A DNA stretch of 64,000 nt from Faecalibacter sp. LW9 (GCF_034661295.1 NZ_CP141062.1:2232001-2296000), one strand, 5' to 3'; positions 8,968 to 18,346 are shown, counted from the stretch's first letter. Notes: a model not told the origin generated them from the sequence alone. Numbers and translations: made by a program.

Positions 8968-9132
8968 GTGAGCAAATTTGAAGAAGGAGATTATTATTTA
9001 TCCCCGGAAGGTTTTCGCATATTTACCGCTCAATATTTGAAGCGGAGAGGGTATTGTTGTAAAAGTGGTTGCAAACATTGTCCTTATGGATTTGACAAGA
9101 AAACAGGATTAATTAAAAAGAAAAATACATAA
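8968..9132 (+). CDS. DUF5522 family small cysteine-rich protein
   Basis: This is a 54-residue ORF starting GTG (GTG at 8965 is equally possible; an in-frame TAG at 8947 limits extension). The protein reads SKFEEGDYYLSPEGFRIF, then YLKRRGYCCKSGCKHCPYGF. The CCxxGCxHCPYG block with four Cys and one His is the hallmark of DUF5522, a family of tiny Bacteroidota proteins likely to bind metal. It lies 3 bases before the DUF2911 gene and is probably co-transcribed with it. Confidence 0.75.
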   Translation: MSKFEEGDYYLSPEGFRIFTAQYLKRRGYCCKSGCKHCPYGFDKKTGLIKKKNT

Positions 9133-9135
9133 AAT

Positions 9136-9873
9136 ATGAAAGGAAAAGTAACATTATTTACTTTATTAATGGCGGGGTTTGGATTTGCACAAATCCAATT
9201 TCCACAAGTCAGTTCAAAATCAGAAATCGAACAAACGATTGGATATACGAAAGTTGAGGTTGATTATTTTCGTCCTAACCTTAATCAGCGTACAGCGTTT
9301 GGTGGAATCGTTCCTTTTGGTCAAGTATGGAGAACAGGAGCTAATAATAATACGGTTATTCAATTTGATACTGATGTTTTGATTGAAGGAAAACCATTGG
9401 TAAAAGGAGAATATTCTATTTATACCTTACCATTAGATGCTTCTTGGGAAGTATACTTTTATAAGAAAACTGATAACTGGGGGAATCCAAAAGATTGGAA
9501 TAAGGATTTAATTGCATTAACTGTAAAAGTTCCTGTTCAGAAAATTTCTGAAAAAGTAGAAAGTTTTACGATTGGATTTGATGAGGTAACTGTAAACAAT
9601 GCCAAAATGTATCTTGCTTGGGAAAATACCAAAGTAGCGCTTAAAATTGATGTACCTACACAACAAATTGCTATGCAAAATATTCAGACGCAATTGAACG
9701 ACCAATCATCTGCTCGGGATTTTTATGGTGCAGCAAATTATTATTATTCAAATCAGTTGGATTTAAAGAAGGCACAAGAATGGATCAATAAAGCCATTGC
9801 TAAAGATCCGAAAGCCCCACAGCATTTCATTGATTTAAAAACTAAAATTGATCAAGATTTAAAGAAAAAATAA
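9136..9873 (+). CDS. DUF2911 domain-containing secreted protein
   Basis: This 245-residue exported protein has a signal peptide at 1-18 (MKGKVTLFTLLMAGFGFAQ). DUF2911 spans about 30-180 (VEVDYFRPNLNQRTAFGGIVPFGQVWRTGANNNTVIQF and GEYSIYTLP are the family signatures). The C-terminal 60 residues look like a TPR-type helical hairpin (YYYSNQLDLKKAQEWINKAIAKDPKAPQ). The molecular function of DUF2911 is unknown. It follows the DUF5522 gene and ends at a strong bidirectional terminator. Confidence 0.85.
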   Translation: MKGKVTLFTLLMAGFGFAQIQFPQVSSKSEIEQTIGYTKVEVDYFRPNLNQRTAFGGIVPFGQVWRTGANNNTVIQFDTDVLIEGKPLVKGEYSIYTLPLDASWEVYFYKKTDNWGNPKDWNKDLIALTVKVPVQKISEKVESFTIGFDEVTVNNAKMYLAWENTKVALKIDVPTQQIAMQNIQTQLNDQSSARDFYGAANYYYSNQLDLKKAQEWINKAIAKDPKAPQHFIDLKTKIDQDLKKK

Positions 9874-9876
9874 AGT

Positions 9877-9903
9877 AAAAAGCCACGAGTACCGTGGCTT
9901 TTT
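9877..9903. terminator. Bidirectional terminator between DUF2911 gene and tamL
   Basis: AAAAAGCCACG pairs with CGTGGCTTTTT around an AGTAC loop. It has A- and T-tracts on both sides, so it can end both convergent units. Confidence 0.9.
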
Positions 9904-9905
9904 GC

Positions 9906-12254
9906 TTAGAATGGATATCCAATGGCGATGTTAAAAATCAAATTGTCTTTACGCCATTGTTTGTCCGATATTTTGATTTCATCAAATGCCCAACGATCTC
10001 CTTTCTCATAATATGGAACTCGGATTGGTGTAGCAACATCTAATCGGAAGATTAAGATGTTAAAGTCAAATCGAAATCCAATACCAGCTCCTACGGCTAT
10101 TTCATCGAGAAAATCTTTCGAAAATTTCCCGCCTGGACGGGTTTCATCTTCATTAATTAACCAGATGTTTCCAGCATCCGCAAAGAATGCCATATTAAAA
10201 AAGCTAAATAATTTAAGGCGATATTCGGCATTTAATTCCAATTTAATATCTCCCGATTGGTCAAAATAGAAATTAGCATTTTGTGTACGGGGATCATAAC
10301 TTCCTGGACCTAATGCACGAGCACGGAATGCTCGGACACTGTTACTTCCTCCTACAAAGAATTGTTTAGAAAATGGGATATTTTCTGAATTCCCATAGGG
10401 TAGGGCAATACCACCTATAAAGCGTGCAGCAAATGAAGAATTTCGGTTAATGCGATAATAATATCTAAAATCGTGTTCAGTTTTTACATATTGACTGAAG
10501 GGGATTTTAAATATTTCTTTTTGATTATCTTTTTTTGCATTTGCTCCTGAAATTAAGCCGGTTAAATTTCCTGACAAATCAAGCATACCACGGTAATACA
10601 TTGTATTTCGTTTCGGTAACATGGTATTGGTATAAGTATACGCATACGTTGGCCTAAATATCAATTGTTTATCCACGACACGTTTAAGAGAAGGGTTAAG
10701 TATATTTCCTTCTTGATCATAGATTTGGTTATAATATTCATCCGTTACTTTTTCAGGTGATACTAATGTAATATCAATTACTTTTAAATCATGTTCTTTG
10801 CGCGCATTTTCTTTCCATAAGTATCCAAATGATGCGTTGAAATTGTGCAACGTATATAATTTTGTACGGTTTTGATATTCATACCCAAGCTCAACATTCG
10901 TTCGAGGTAAAAATGCACTCGATGAATTAAAACGGAAAGGAGCTATAATTCGTGGAAATGTTAATTGGGTTTTGATCCCTGCTCTAAAAATATTATTTGC
11001 GTCCTTAGGGCCTCCTAATTGGACATCAAATGCTCCGTATAAAGAAGTTTTTAATTGTTCGGCACCTTTAAAAAAGTTTCGGTTGGTCCAGTTTAAATTG
11101 ATTTCACCACCACCATAGTTTGCAGAATTCGTACGTCCCAATACTTCTAATCGTAAAGATTGTATTTCTCTTGGGGTCAGCAAGTAATACGCGTCAAATT
11201 TTTGGTTGACACTATCTGAAATAACAAAATCATTTTTTACAAATTTAAATACACCTAAGTTTGTTAAACGATTTAAAGTCAAATTATGATCTTTTCGATT
11301 GTATAGGTCGCCTTTTTTAAAATATAACACCCGATCAAATACTTTAGGTTTGAACGTATTGTTGGGGTCAATCATATAGAAATCGCCTTTATCATAGGGT
11401 GTTAAAGAGTCATTTGACATCGGAATTTGATACAATCCTCGACGGACATCCCGAATATTATAATCCGGGAAAACCACAACCTTATCTATGGTATATGCTT
11501 TTTTCGCTAATTCAGGTGTATTTTCTTTTAATTTGACGAATAAATCCACTTCCGTTGTATTGCTTACCGTGCTATCCGCTTGAACAATAATATTATCAGG
11601 ATGAAAGTAGAAATATCCCATTTCTTTTAAACGACTATCAATACGCTCTCGTTCTTGTTTTATTACATCCAAATCAAATGGACGACCTTTACGAAGGAGT
11701 GAACGTCTTGCTGTTGTTTTTAAAGCAATATTTATGGGATCGATGGTATCTTGAGGAAATTCAACGTTACGAATTTTGTATTGTTGTTTCGGTTCCAATT
11801 GATACTTTGCTTTTACTTTTTTTCCATTCGTTATCGTATCACTTGTAGCTCTTGCATTAAAATACCCTTTATTTTCAGCATAATTTTCTAACAATTCTTC
11901 ATTAAAGTTGGTATCTACACTTTGAAAAAGTACCGGTTTTTCACCGATTTTATATTTTAACCAATGGCGTAGTCCTTTATTGGATTTCGGTTCTTTGGTG
12001 ATGTTATAAATGTATAATTTCGGACGAAGACCTAAAAAACTACTGTTAGGTTTCGGGCGAATATTTTCTTCTAATTGTGATTTAAGTTCTTTCTTTTTGC
12101 TCTTAGAAATTGAATCTCCTTTGATTTCTAAAGATGCGCCAGTGTACAACTGTTCACCTTCTTTAAGAAATTTGGTATTGCTACAAGACGAAAATCCCAA
12201 TAGAAGAGAAGTTCCAAGGAGTAGTGAAGGGTATATATTTGGATTCTTTTTCAT
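9906..12254 (-). CDS. tamL: TamL, outer-membrane BamA/TamA-like lipoprotein
   Basis: This is a 782-residue BamA-superfamily protein with a lipoprotein signal (LLLGFSSC, lipidated Cys24). POTRA-like domains run to about residue 390 and a C-terminal 16-strand barrel follows (FFVGGSNSVRAFRARALGPG is the L6 loop region, with VRAFR in place of VRGF/Y). It ends in a strand closing with aromatic GYPF. In Bacteroidota a lipidated TamA (TamL) works with TamB to insert or transport outer-membrane material. The neighbour is TamB, whose stop overlaps the tamL start (TAATG), so the pair forms an operon. Confidence 0.9.
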   Translation of the reverse strand: MKKNPNIYPSLLLGTSLLLGFSSCSNTKFLKEGEQLYTGASLEIKGDSISKSKKKELKSQLEENIRPKPNSSFLGLRPKLYIYNITKEPKSNKGLRHWLKYKIGEKPVLFQSVDTNFNEELLENYAENKGYFNARATSDTITNGKKVKAKYQLEPKQQYKIRNVEFPQDTIDPINIALKTTARRSLLRKGRPFDLDVIKQERERIDSRLKEMGYFYFHPDNIIVQADSTVSNTTEVDLFVKLKENTPELAKKAYTIDKVVVFPDYNIRDVRRGLYQIPMSNDSLTPYDKGDFYMIDPNNTFKPKVFDRVLYFKKGDLYNRKDHNLTLNRLTNLGVFKFVKNDFVISDSVNQKFDAYYLLTPREIQSLRLEVLGRTNSANYGGGEINLNWTNRNFFKGAEQLKTSLYGAFDVQLGGPKDANNIFRAGIKTQLTFPRIIAPFRFNSSSAFLPRTNVELGYEYQNRTKLYTLHNFNASFGYLWKENARKEHDLKVIDITLVSPEKVTDEYYNQIYDQEGNILNPSLKRVVDKQLIFRPTYAYTYTNTMLPKRNTMYYRGMLDLSGNLTGLISGANAKKDNQKEIFKIPFSQYVKTEHDFRYYYRINRNSSFAARFIGGIALPYGNSENIPFSKQFFVGGSNSVRAFRARALGPGSYDPRTQNANFYFDQSGDIKLELNAEYRLKLFSFFNMAFFADAGNIWLINEDETRPGGKFSKDFLDEIAVGAGIGFRFDFNILIFRLDVATPIRVPYYEKGDRWAFDEIKISDKQWRKDNLIFNIAIGYPF

Positions 12255-15200
12255 TATTTCGATTCAGTTGCGTTCATTTTACGGTATGCACGGTTGCGTT
12301 TTCTTTTTTCAAAAATTTCTTTGAAATGATCATAATCTAAGGTGATGATAAAACCTACACCTGTTTCAATAATTTGACCTTGTAAAGCGACTTGATATTC
12401 ATTTTTGCGATAAGCTCTAATCATATAACGTCCATCGCGTGATAAACTATAATCAACACTAATATCTCCAGCAATGTTGGTCATGTTTTCATTTTCTCGG
12501 GCGTCACCTTCTAATCCAAAATTACTACCGATTGATACTTTTAGTCGGTCATCCAAAAGACGTTTACTCACCGCAACATTTAGATCGGTCCTTGTATTTT
12601 TTGATCCTGTTGAATAATCATCATCCGTGTTTAATCCAAAATCAATATCAACGCCTGTAATTAAGTCCGCGGCAAGATTGTTTAATTGTTGAGAAACAAT
12701 ATTACTTACACTTTGTTTAGCCATGGTTTCTGCAGATATCCCAGATTGACTTTGGAACGGATTTTCGCCTATAAAACGATTCAATAACAATAACGAAATG
12801 ACCTGCTTATTCATTTCAGCTTCATCGTTTCGCAATTGATCTAGTTTGGATTTGGTATTGTCAATCACTGCTGTTGCAATGGATGGATTATCCTCATTTA
12901 AGGTAATATCAAATGAAATTTCAGGTTTTAATAATTCACCTTTCAATATTAAATTGGTATTAAAAGGAATTCGTTGTTTGTACATATTAGTTTCTGAAGC
13001 AGATAAACCTGTTAATTGTTGCTCGATTAAATCAATCGGAGCCGCATTGGTTTGATAAATGGCAGTAATATCTAATGTAGCAGTTGTAGGTTCTCCAGTC
13101 CAAGTAATGGTACTTCCTTTTTGAATGTCAAATCGACGTTTCAATAAGCTTACCGACATTTCATAGGCTCCTTTTTCGACTTGATACACTCCAACTAATG
13201 TTATTTTCCCCGAAGGATCCATTCCTCCAGTCAATTCTGCTTCTCCTTGTAACTCTACGAAATCTCCATTCGCCTTATCAATTACAATTGACGTTTTAGC
13301 TTCTTTATCAATTTCAATGTTTACACTGACATTAAACCCTTTGATGCGCGATTCAGCTTTTAATTCTTTCTCAGTGATTGTTTCTTGTAATGCAATTTTG
13401 TCTTGATCAATAAATTCTACGATTCCTTCTCGTTCTTCTAACGATGGATTCGATTGTGGTAAAACAAAGGTGAAATTCGTTTCATCTGTTACAGCTAATG
13501 TTCCACTCACTACCGGTAAATCGAGATTACCTTTAATTTGTAGATTAGCATTCACTGCTAAAACACCATACGTTAGTGCATCGGCTGATTCTTCAGAGTT
13601 AATGACTTTAAAATCACGTCCATTTGCCGTTAAATCAAAGTCAAAATCTGAATAATTTTTCGTTAAAATGTCACCATTCAACGTTAATGTATTTCCATCA
13701 TTATCATTGATTCGGAAGCGATTGAATTCTATGCCTTTTGAAGTAAAATCAATTGCGTCATCGATATTACGAAAATTACTTCCATATTCTTTTAGTGTTA
13801 AACCTACTTGATTGAATTTCATTTGACCTCGAATTTGAGGTTCGTCTATAGATCCTTTTATATCCAATTGACCTGAAATGTGTCCTTCTGTATCATGAAT
13901 CATATTCATGGTAAAACCTTGAATGGTATTCATTTCTAGTCGATTAATGTTTAAATCCATATCAAATGCACTCGCTTTGGTATTATAATTTCCCACCAAA
14001 GACAAATCATTATTATTCCCCGTTAATTTGACATCGGCATTGATATTCTCTGCAGAAGAATTTAATAGTTTGGCTGTAACGTTTCCAACAGGTTGACCAA
14101 ATGCTTCAAGATCAGTGACGTTGATATCGGCATTAAATGTCATATTGGTATTAAGGTCTCGAATTTGAGCGGTACCATTAATAATTCCTGCAGCGGGAAG
14201 ATCTTGTTTTTTGATTAATTCAGTAATGGTTTCAATTTTAAAATCTTTGATTTCAATATTTAATGGACTTGAAGGACTATTTGACTCTGAATTAACGATA
14301 ATTTGACTTTCTCCATTGGAAATTTGAAAATCATTGGCAACAAAACCATTCGCAAGTAGGTTAATGCTATTTTCTTCGCTCACTTGCCATTGATCATAAT
14401 TTAAAATGAGCCCATTTGGTTTCAGATGAATTTGGGTTAAATCCTTTAAACTATTGACTTGTGCAGCGACTAAAAATTGCGTTTGATCTTTTTCGTCCTT
14501 CGTTGAAGCATTAACGTTAATCGAATTATTGGCGATATCTCCATTCAAATCAATTTTATTTAATTTGAAACTTTCATTGTTTAATGTTCCCACTTTCAGT
14601 TGATAATTCAATTGTCCATCGGAATTTGACATGGTTAAAACTCCATTTTCAATCTGATTTTCGCCATATACAATTTTTGGAATTTCACCGTTGATGAAAA
14701 TCTGTTGAGAATCGGCGTCATATTTTCCATTCAATGTAATATTATCAAAACGAGTTAATTCCGGTAAAAATTTGCGGATTAAATCATCATCTTTGATTTG
14801 GGCATTGAATGTAAAATATTGATGAGGTTCAATAGCAGTTGTATTGGTATCCTTTTGGAAATGATAATATTGATTTAAGGTTTGTGTTAAAGCTGAAGCG
14901 ATTTGCGTCAATTTAAATTTACCTTTCATTTCCGCATCTGCAACTTGTGATTTGATTTGAAGTTGATTGGAATCTGCAGTAGAGATGGCAACCAAACTAA
15001 TTTCGCTTAATGGAAGAACACCTTTATCATCCGCTATTGCAAAGTTTTTAAGATAAAGTTGTCCATTTAAGGCATCAATATTTAAATCGTCGAAATTGGC
15101 ATCAACTTCGCCTGCTATTGCTAAAGGTGAATCATAAAATCCCAATTCATTCAAATCCATTTTATCTACAGTCCCGGATAATTTTACATCTTTTAAATCG

Positions 15201-17497
15201 GTTTTATACTCGCCTTGTGCCACTAAATTCAGTTGAGCATTCTTATCATTCGAAACGACATGTGCATCAAATGCTCCTTGATTGATTTTAGCCTCTAATT
15301 TTACATTTTGATAATTGTATTTGTTGAATTGAGCCGATTGAATATTTCCAGATACTTGTGCTACCGCTTGATTTAAGTCGAAACTTTGCCCTTTTGCATG
15401 TAGCGTACCTGTAATTTTACCTACTTGATTATTGCTAATTAATGTCCCAATATCTAAATGCGAAACATCAGCTGCAATTTGATATTTCTCTGTATCTTTT
15501 TTACGCATATCCAACTGTGCATCAATAGTCGCATTTCCTAACGTTGAAGTAATTTGTGCTTGGGTATTAATATTCTCTAATGTTCCTTTAGCTTTTCCTT
15601 TTATGGCTAAACGAGAAGGAATTCGAATGTTATTAGGAATTGTATTTTGAGGTAATAATTTATAAATTGTTTTAGATGTGGTCGAAAAATCCTTAATGTT
15701 CAAATCGTAATTTAGACGATCCGTATCCATTGCATTTTTCACTATGCCAGAAGCATTTATATGCAAATCATCAAAGCCTTTTACTTGTAAATTTGAAATC
15801 TTTAAATCATTGATGCTTCCGTTGATTTTTGTATTTACTTCTAAGATTTCATTTGGATAGGTCTTGAAAGGTGTGGTATTTCTTAGATCAGGAACCAATG
15901 TAAGAATATCGGCAAATCCAATACGTGAATTTTTAATGTTAGCACGAATCATAGCATTTTCAGGTCGTTTAGCCAATTCATCTAACGATTGATAATTTAC
16001 GATGACCTCATCGCGTAAAAGTGTTCGTGGTGTTTTTAAATACAATTTTTTGAGATGAGCTTCTTGTGCAGCATATAAAAATTCAGTTCGAAATTCTTGA
16101 ACATGTAAACCACTTTCCTCCTTAATTTCAGCACTTTTTACTCGACCACTGATGGCATTATCCATCATTTTAAAATCGCGTAATTCTAAAGCAATTTGGG
16201 AAAAATCCAAATGATTAAAATCCATTCCGCGATTAGTTCGTTGTGTTGCAGTATTATTATACTTCACCTTTACATTTTCTAAAGAAGCTTGGTTTAATAG
16301 AACCTGTAGGGGAGTAGTTGTTGCAGAATTCGACTCATTATTGGATGCAGATTGATCTAAAAATAAATTGGCATCAATTGTCGCATTTTTTAAAAGAATA
16401 TCTTCAATATCATATTTGTTTTGCGCTATTTCCAGGGCGTTTATTTTAGTTTCAAGTTCATCCAGATTAACTTTCGCATAGGTTTTACTTTTAGCATCAC
16501 CATAATTGATCTTAATATCATTCAGATTAATTTTACCTAAAGCTAATTTTATTGGTTCAGATGATGGTTTTGAATCAACGTTATTTGAAACTTGTTGTAG
16601 ATCTTGAACGACTTTTTGATTAAAATCTAAATCCAATCCATGCAAGCGAATATCTCCAACGGCATAATTATTTTTTTGAAGATCTATCGTTTTAATTTGC
16701 GTTTGGAGTTGATCAAATTTTAATTTGGCATACATCCCTGAATTATCATCACCATAATCTATATCAATTTTGGACAAATCAATTTCTCCCAATTGAATTT
16801 GCATAGGTTTTTGTTGACTTAATGAATCGACTTTTTCGTCGACTTTTTGTGCAATCTCTTGAACTAAGTCTTGCTTTAATTGAAGACGAAACTCATTTAA
16901 CATAATCTTGTCAATGGCATACGTATTTTCTTGCAAATCGAATTTTTTGACCCGTGTATCAAAATTTCCGATAAATGCTTTTATAGAATTTCCAGCTTGT
17001 TGATCGATAAAGTTTGCTTGAATATTTTTTAATTTGATTTTATCCAGTGAAATAATAAAAGGTTTGGATTCAGTGGCTTCTTTTTCTTCAGTTACAAAAG
17101 CATTGATGATATAATCAAAATTAAAAGACCCATCTTTGCGACGGACAATATTTGCCGTAGTTCCTTCTAAATCTATTGACTTTAAATCGGCTTTATTATT
17201 AATAAGCTGTAAAAGATCTAATCCTACATCTAATTTTTTAGCAAATAAAAGAGTATCAATATCTTCCCCTTGTAAATACAAATTTTCCATCACTAAACTG
17301 TTCGGAAAATCAATATATACTCGTTCAAGTTCAACGTCTGTTTTGATTTTATTTTCTAAATAAACAATTAATTTATCCTTGATAAAATTTTGAACAGCAG
17401 GTAGTCTTAAACTGAAAATAAGTAAAGTTAATAGAACAATAAGGCATAGAATTACAATGCCTAATCGTTTCATTATTTTTTTAACGTTGAATTTCAA
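12254..17497 (-). CDS. tamB: TamB, translocation and assembly module inner-membrane protein
   Basis: This is a 1747-residue AsmA-like protein with one N-terminal TM helix (about residues 10-30, IVILCLIVLLTLLIFSL). A very long repetitive beta-rich body with an AsmA-like start follows (VYIDFPNSLVMENLYLQGEDIDTLLFAKKLDVGLDL), and the C-terminal DUF490/TamB domain covers about 1300-1730. Residues 190-370 contain three near-repeats of the form LGKIxLxxIxIxYGDxxSxxYAKxxxDxLxTxI. By family it forms a hydrophobic groove spanning the periplasm for lipid or protein traffic to the outer membrane. It is longer than E. coli TamB (1259), as is usual in this phylum. Confidence 0.93.
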   Translation of the reverse strand: MKFNVKKIMKRLGIVILCLIVLLTLLIFSLRLPAVQNFIKDKLIVYLENKIKTDVELERVYIDFPNSLVMENLYLQGEDIDTLLFAKKLDVGLDLLQLINNKADLKSIDLEGTTANIVRRKDGSFNFDYIINAFVTEEKEATESKPFIISLDKIKLKNIQANFIDQQAGNSIKAFIGNFDTRVKKFDLQENTYAIDKIMLNEFRLQLKQDLVQEIAQKVDEKVDSLSQQKPMQIQLGEIDLSKIDIDYGDDNSGMYAKLKFDQLQTQIKTIDLQKNNYAVGDIRLHGLDLDFNQKVVQDLQQVSNNVDSKPSSEPIKLALGKINLNDIKINYGDAKSKTYAKVNLDELETKINALEIAQNKYDIEDILLKNATIDANLFLDQSASNNESNSATTTPLQVLLNQASLENVKVKYNNTATQRTNRGMDFNHLDFSQIALELRDFKMMDNAISGRVKSAEIKEESGLHVQEFRTEFLYAAQEAHLKKLYLKTPRTLLRDEVIVNYQSLDELAKRPENAMIRANIKNSRIGFADILTLVPDLRNTTPFKTYPNEILEVNTKINGSINDLKISNLQVKGFDDLHINASGIVKNAMDTDRLNYDLNIKDFSTTSKTIYKLLPQNTIPNNIRIPSRLAIKGKAKGTLENINTQAQITSTLGNATIDAQLDMRKKDTEKYQIAADVSHLDIGTLISNNQVGKITGTLHAKGQSFDLNQAVAQVSGNIQSAQFNKYNYQNVKLEAKINQGAFDAHVVSNDKNAQLNLVAQGEYKTDLKDVKLSGTVDKMDLNELGFYDSPLAIAGEVDANFDDLNIDALNGQLYLKNFAIADDKGVLPLSEISLVAISTADSNQLQIKSQVADAEMKGKFKLTQIASALTQTLNQYYHFQKDTNTTAIEPHQYFTFNAQIKDDDLIRKFLPELTRFDNITLNGKYDADSQQIFINGEIPKIVYGENQIENGVLTMSNSDGQLNYQLKVGTLNNESFKLNKIDLNGDIANNSINVNASTKDEKDQTQFLVAAQVNSLKDLTQIHLKPNGLILNYDQWQVSEENSINLLANGFVANDFQISNGESQIIVNSESNSPSSPLNIEIKDFKIETITELIKKQDLPAAGIINGTAQIRDLNTNMTFNADINVTDLEAFGQPVGNVTAKLLNSSAENINADVKLTGNNNDLSLVGNYNTKASAFDMDLNINRLEMNTIQGFTMNMIHDTEGHISGQLDIKGSIDEPQIRGQMKFNQVGLTLKEYGSNFRNIDDAIDFTSKGIEFNRFRINDNDGNTLTLNGDILTKNYSDFDFDLTANGRDFKVINSEESADALTYGVLAVNANLQIKGNLDLPVVSGTLAVTDETNFTFVLPQSNPSLEEREGIVEFIDQDKIALQETITEKELKAESRIKGFNVSVNIEIDKEAKTSIVIDKANGDFVELQGEAELTGGMDPSGKITLVGVYQVEKGAYEMSVSLLKRRFDIQKGSTITWTGEPTTATLDITAIYQTNAAPIDLIEQQLTGLSASETNMYKQRIPFNTNLILKGELLKPEISFDITLNEDNPSIATAVIDNTKSKLDQLRNDEAEMNKQVISLLLLNRFIGENPFQSQSGISAETMAKQSVSNIVSQQLNNLAADLITGVDIDFGLNTDDDYSTGSKNTRTDLNVAVSKRLLDDRLKVSIGSNFGLEGDARENENMTNIAGDISVDYSLSRDGRYMIRAYRKNEYQVALQGQIIETGVGFIITLDYDHFKEIFEKRKRNRAYRKMNATESK

Positions 17498-17656
17498 TTA
17501 GTTCGTTTTTGGTTGTGTTACAATAATGTTAGCTCGCAACTATAATACCATTTTTTAGTTGGATAAGCTTACGAAATCTAAGATAAACAAAATGAATAAT
17601 TTAAAAAGCTTTACGATTGAAATTATTGTAATATAAATAGAGAAGAAGAAGTGATA
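17498..17656. other. Intergenic region before tamB, no gene seen
   Basis: This AT-rich stretch lies between the tamB start and the terminator of the tRNA array. It should hold the tamB promoter, but the best -7 candidate on the minus strand (TAGATTTC) is imperfect. No coding sequence or RNA was recognised. Confidence 0.4.
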
Positions 17657-17694
17657 TAAAAAAAATCTCAACTCTATCATTAGAGTTGAGATTT
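17657..17694 (-). terminator. Terminator of the tRNA-His array
   Basis: A 14-bp perfect stem (AAATCTCAACTCTA / TAGAGTTGAGATTT) with TCAT loop is followed on the minus strand by a T-tract. It lies immediately after the last tRNA-His. Confidence 0.9.
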
Positions 17695-17699
17695 AATAG

Positions 17700-17774
17700 G
17701 GTGAATGATGGGTCTCGAACCCACGACCTCCGGAACCACAATCCGGCGCTCTAACCAACTGAGCTACAATCACC
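17700..17774 (-). tRNA. tRNA-His (GTG), array copy 5 in transcription order
   Basis: The cloverleaf reads G(-1), acceptor GTGATTG, D-arm GCTC/GAGC, anticodon stem CCGGA/TCCGG with loop TTGTGGT (anticodon GTG) and T-arm GTGGG/CCCAT. The extra 5' G pairing with C73 is diagnostic of tRNA-His. CCA is not encoded. The acceptor has a U5-U68 mismatch (GTGATTG against CATTCAC). Confidence 0.93.
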
Positions 17775-17821
17775 AAGTTATTGAATTTTTCTTTTGTAAC
17801 TAAAATTCGAAAAGTGTTTAG

Positions 17822-17895
17822 GGTGAATGATGGGTCTCGAACCCACGACCTCCGAACCACAATCCGGCGCTCTAACCAACTGAGCTACAATCACC
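17822..17895 (-). tRNA. Damaged tRNA-His copy with a 1-base deletion in the anticodon stem
   Basis: This copy is identical to its neighbours except that the 3' side of the anticodon stem reads TTCGG instead of TTCCGG. The loss of one C means the five-pair stem can no longer form with a 7-base loop (only three pairs with a 10-base loop remain). It is 74 nt instead of 75 and is probably not functional as tRNA-His. A sequencing error in the array is the alternative. Confidence 0.8.
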
Positions 17896-17942
17896 AAGTT
17901 ATTGAATTTTTCTTTTGTAACTAAAATTCGAAAAGTGTTTAG

Positions 17943-18017
17943 GGTGAATGATGGGTCTCGAACCCACGACCTCCGGAACCACAATCCGGCGCTCTAACCA
18001 ACTGAGCTACAATCACC
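17943..18017 (-). tRNA. tRNA-His (GTG), array copy 3
   Basis: This intact copy is identical to the copy at 17700-17774, with anticodon GTG, the extra 5' G and the shared U5-U68 acceptor mismatch. Confidence 0.93.
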
Positions 18018-18064
18018 AAGTCATTGAATTTTTCTTTTGTAACTAAAATTCGAAAAGTGTTTAG

Positions 18065-18139
18065 GGTGAATGATGGGTCTCGAACCCACGACCTCCGGAA
18101 CCACAATCCGGCGCTCTAACCAACTGAGCTACAATCACC
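18065..18139 (-). tRNA. tRNA-His (GTG), array copy 2
   Basis: This intact copy is identical in the tRNA to its neighbours. The spacer downstream of it carries the C variant (AAGTCATTG). Confidence 0.93.
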
Positions 18140-18186
18140 AAGTTATTGAATTTTTCTTTTATAACTAAAATTCGAAAAGTGTTTAG

Positions 18187-18261
18187 GGTGAATGATGGGT
18201 CTCGAACCCACGACCTCCGGAACCACAATCCGGCGCTCTAACCAACTGAGCTACAATCACC
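18187..18261 (-). tRNA. tRNA-His (GTG), first gene of the array
   Basis: This intact copy is nearest the array promoter, with a leader of about 38 bases between the predicted transcript start and its 5' end. It has anticodon GTG and the extra 5' G. Confidence 0.93.
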
Positions 18262-18305
18262 ATTTTTCCTCTTGTTTTCCACTTATTAGTGGTTCAATTG
18301 GATTG

Positions 18306-18335
18306 CAAATATAGTGTTGAAATCCGTATTTCCAA
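18306..18335 (-). promoter_or_regulatory. Promoter of the tRNA-His array
   Basis: On the minus strand TTG (18333-18335), a 19-base spacer and TATATTTG (18306-18313) match the Bacteroidota promoter exactly. It is well placed to drive all five tRNAs from a start near 18299. Confidence 0.75.
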
Positions 18336-18346
18336 ACATTTTTTAA

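Larger units (their letters stand above)
17699..18261 (-). repeat. Tandem array of five tRNA-His units, period about 122 bp
   Basis: Each unit is a 75-nt tRNA-His gene plus a 47-nt spacer. Offsets between copies are 122, 121, 122 and 122 bases. Spacers are nearly identical: the third differs by T to C (AAGTCATTG) and the fourth by G to A (TTTTATAAC). The near-identity of spacers as well as genes points to recent amplification by unequal recombination. A false ORF across the array is an artefact of the repeat. Confidence 0.95.

Noticed and set aside
12846-17363. Several plus-strand ORFs of 60-75 codons opposite tamB
   Set aside because: They are antisense shadows of the tamB frame with no family features or promoters.
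17778-17984. Open reading frame of 68 codons on the minus strand
   Set aside because: It lies across the tRNA-His array and its translation repeats itself with the tRNA period; it is a shadow of the RNA genes.
17699-18261. CRISPR array (regular repeats of about 122 bp)
   Set aside because: The repeat unit folds as tRNA-His with anticodon GTG, the spacers are almost identical to each other, and there are no cas genes.
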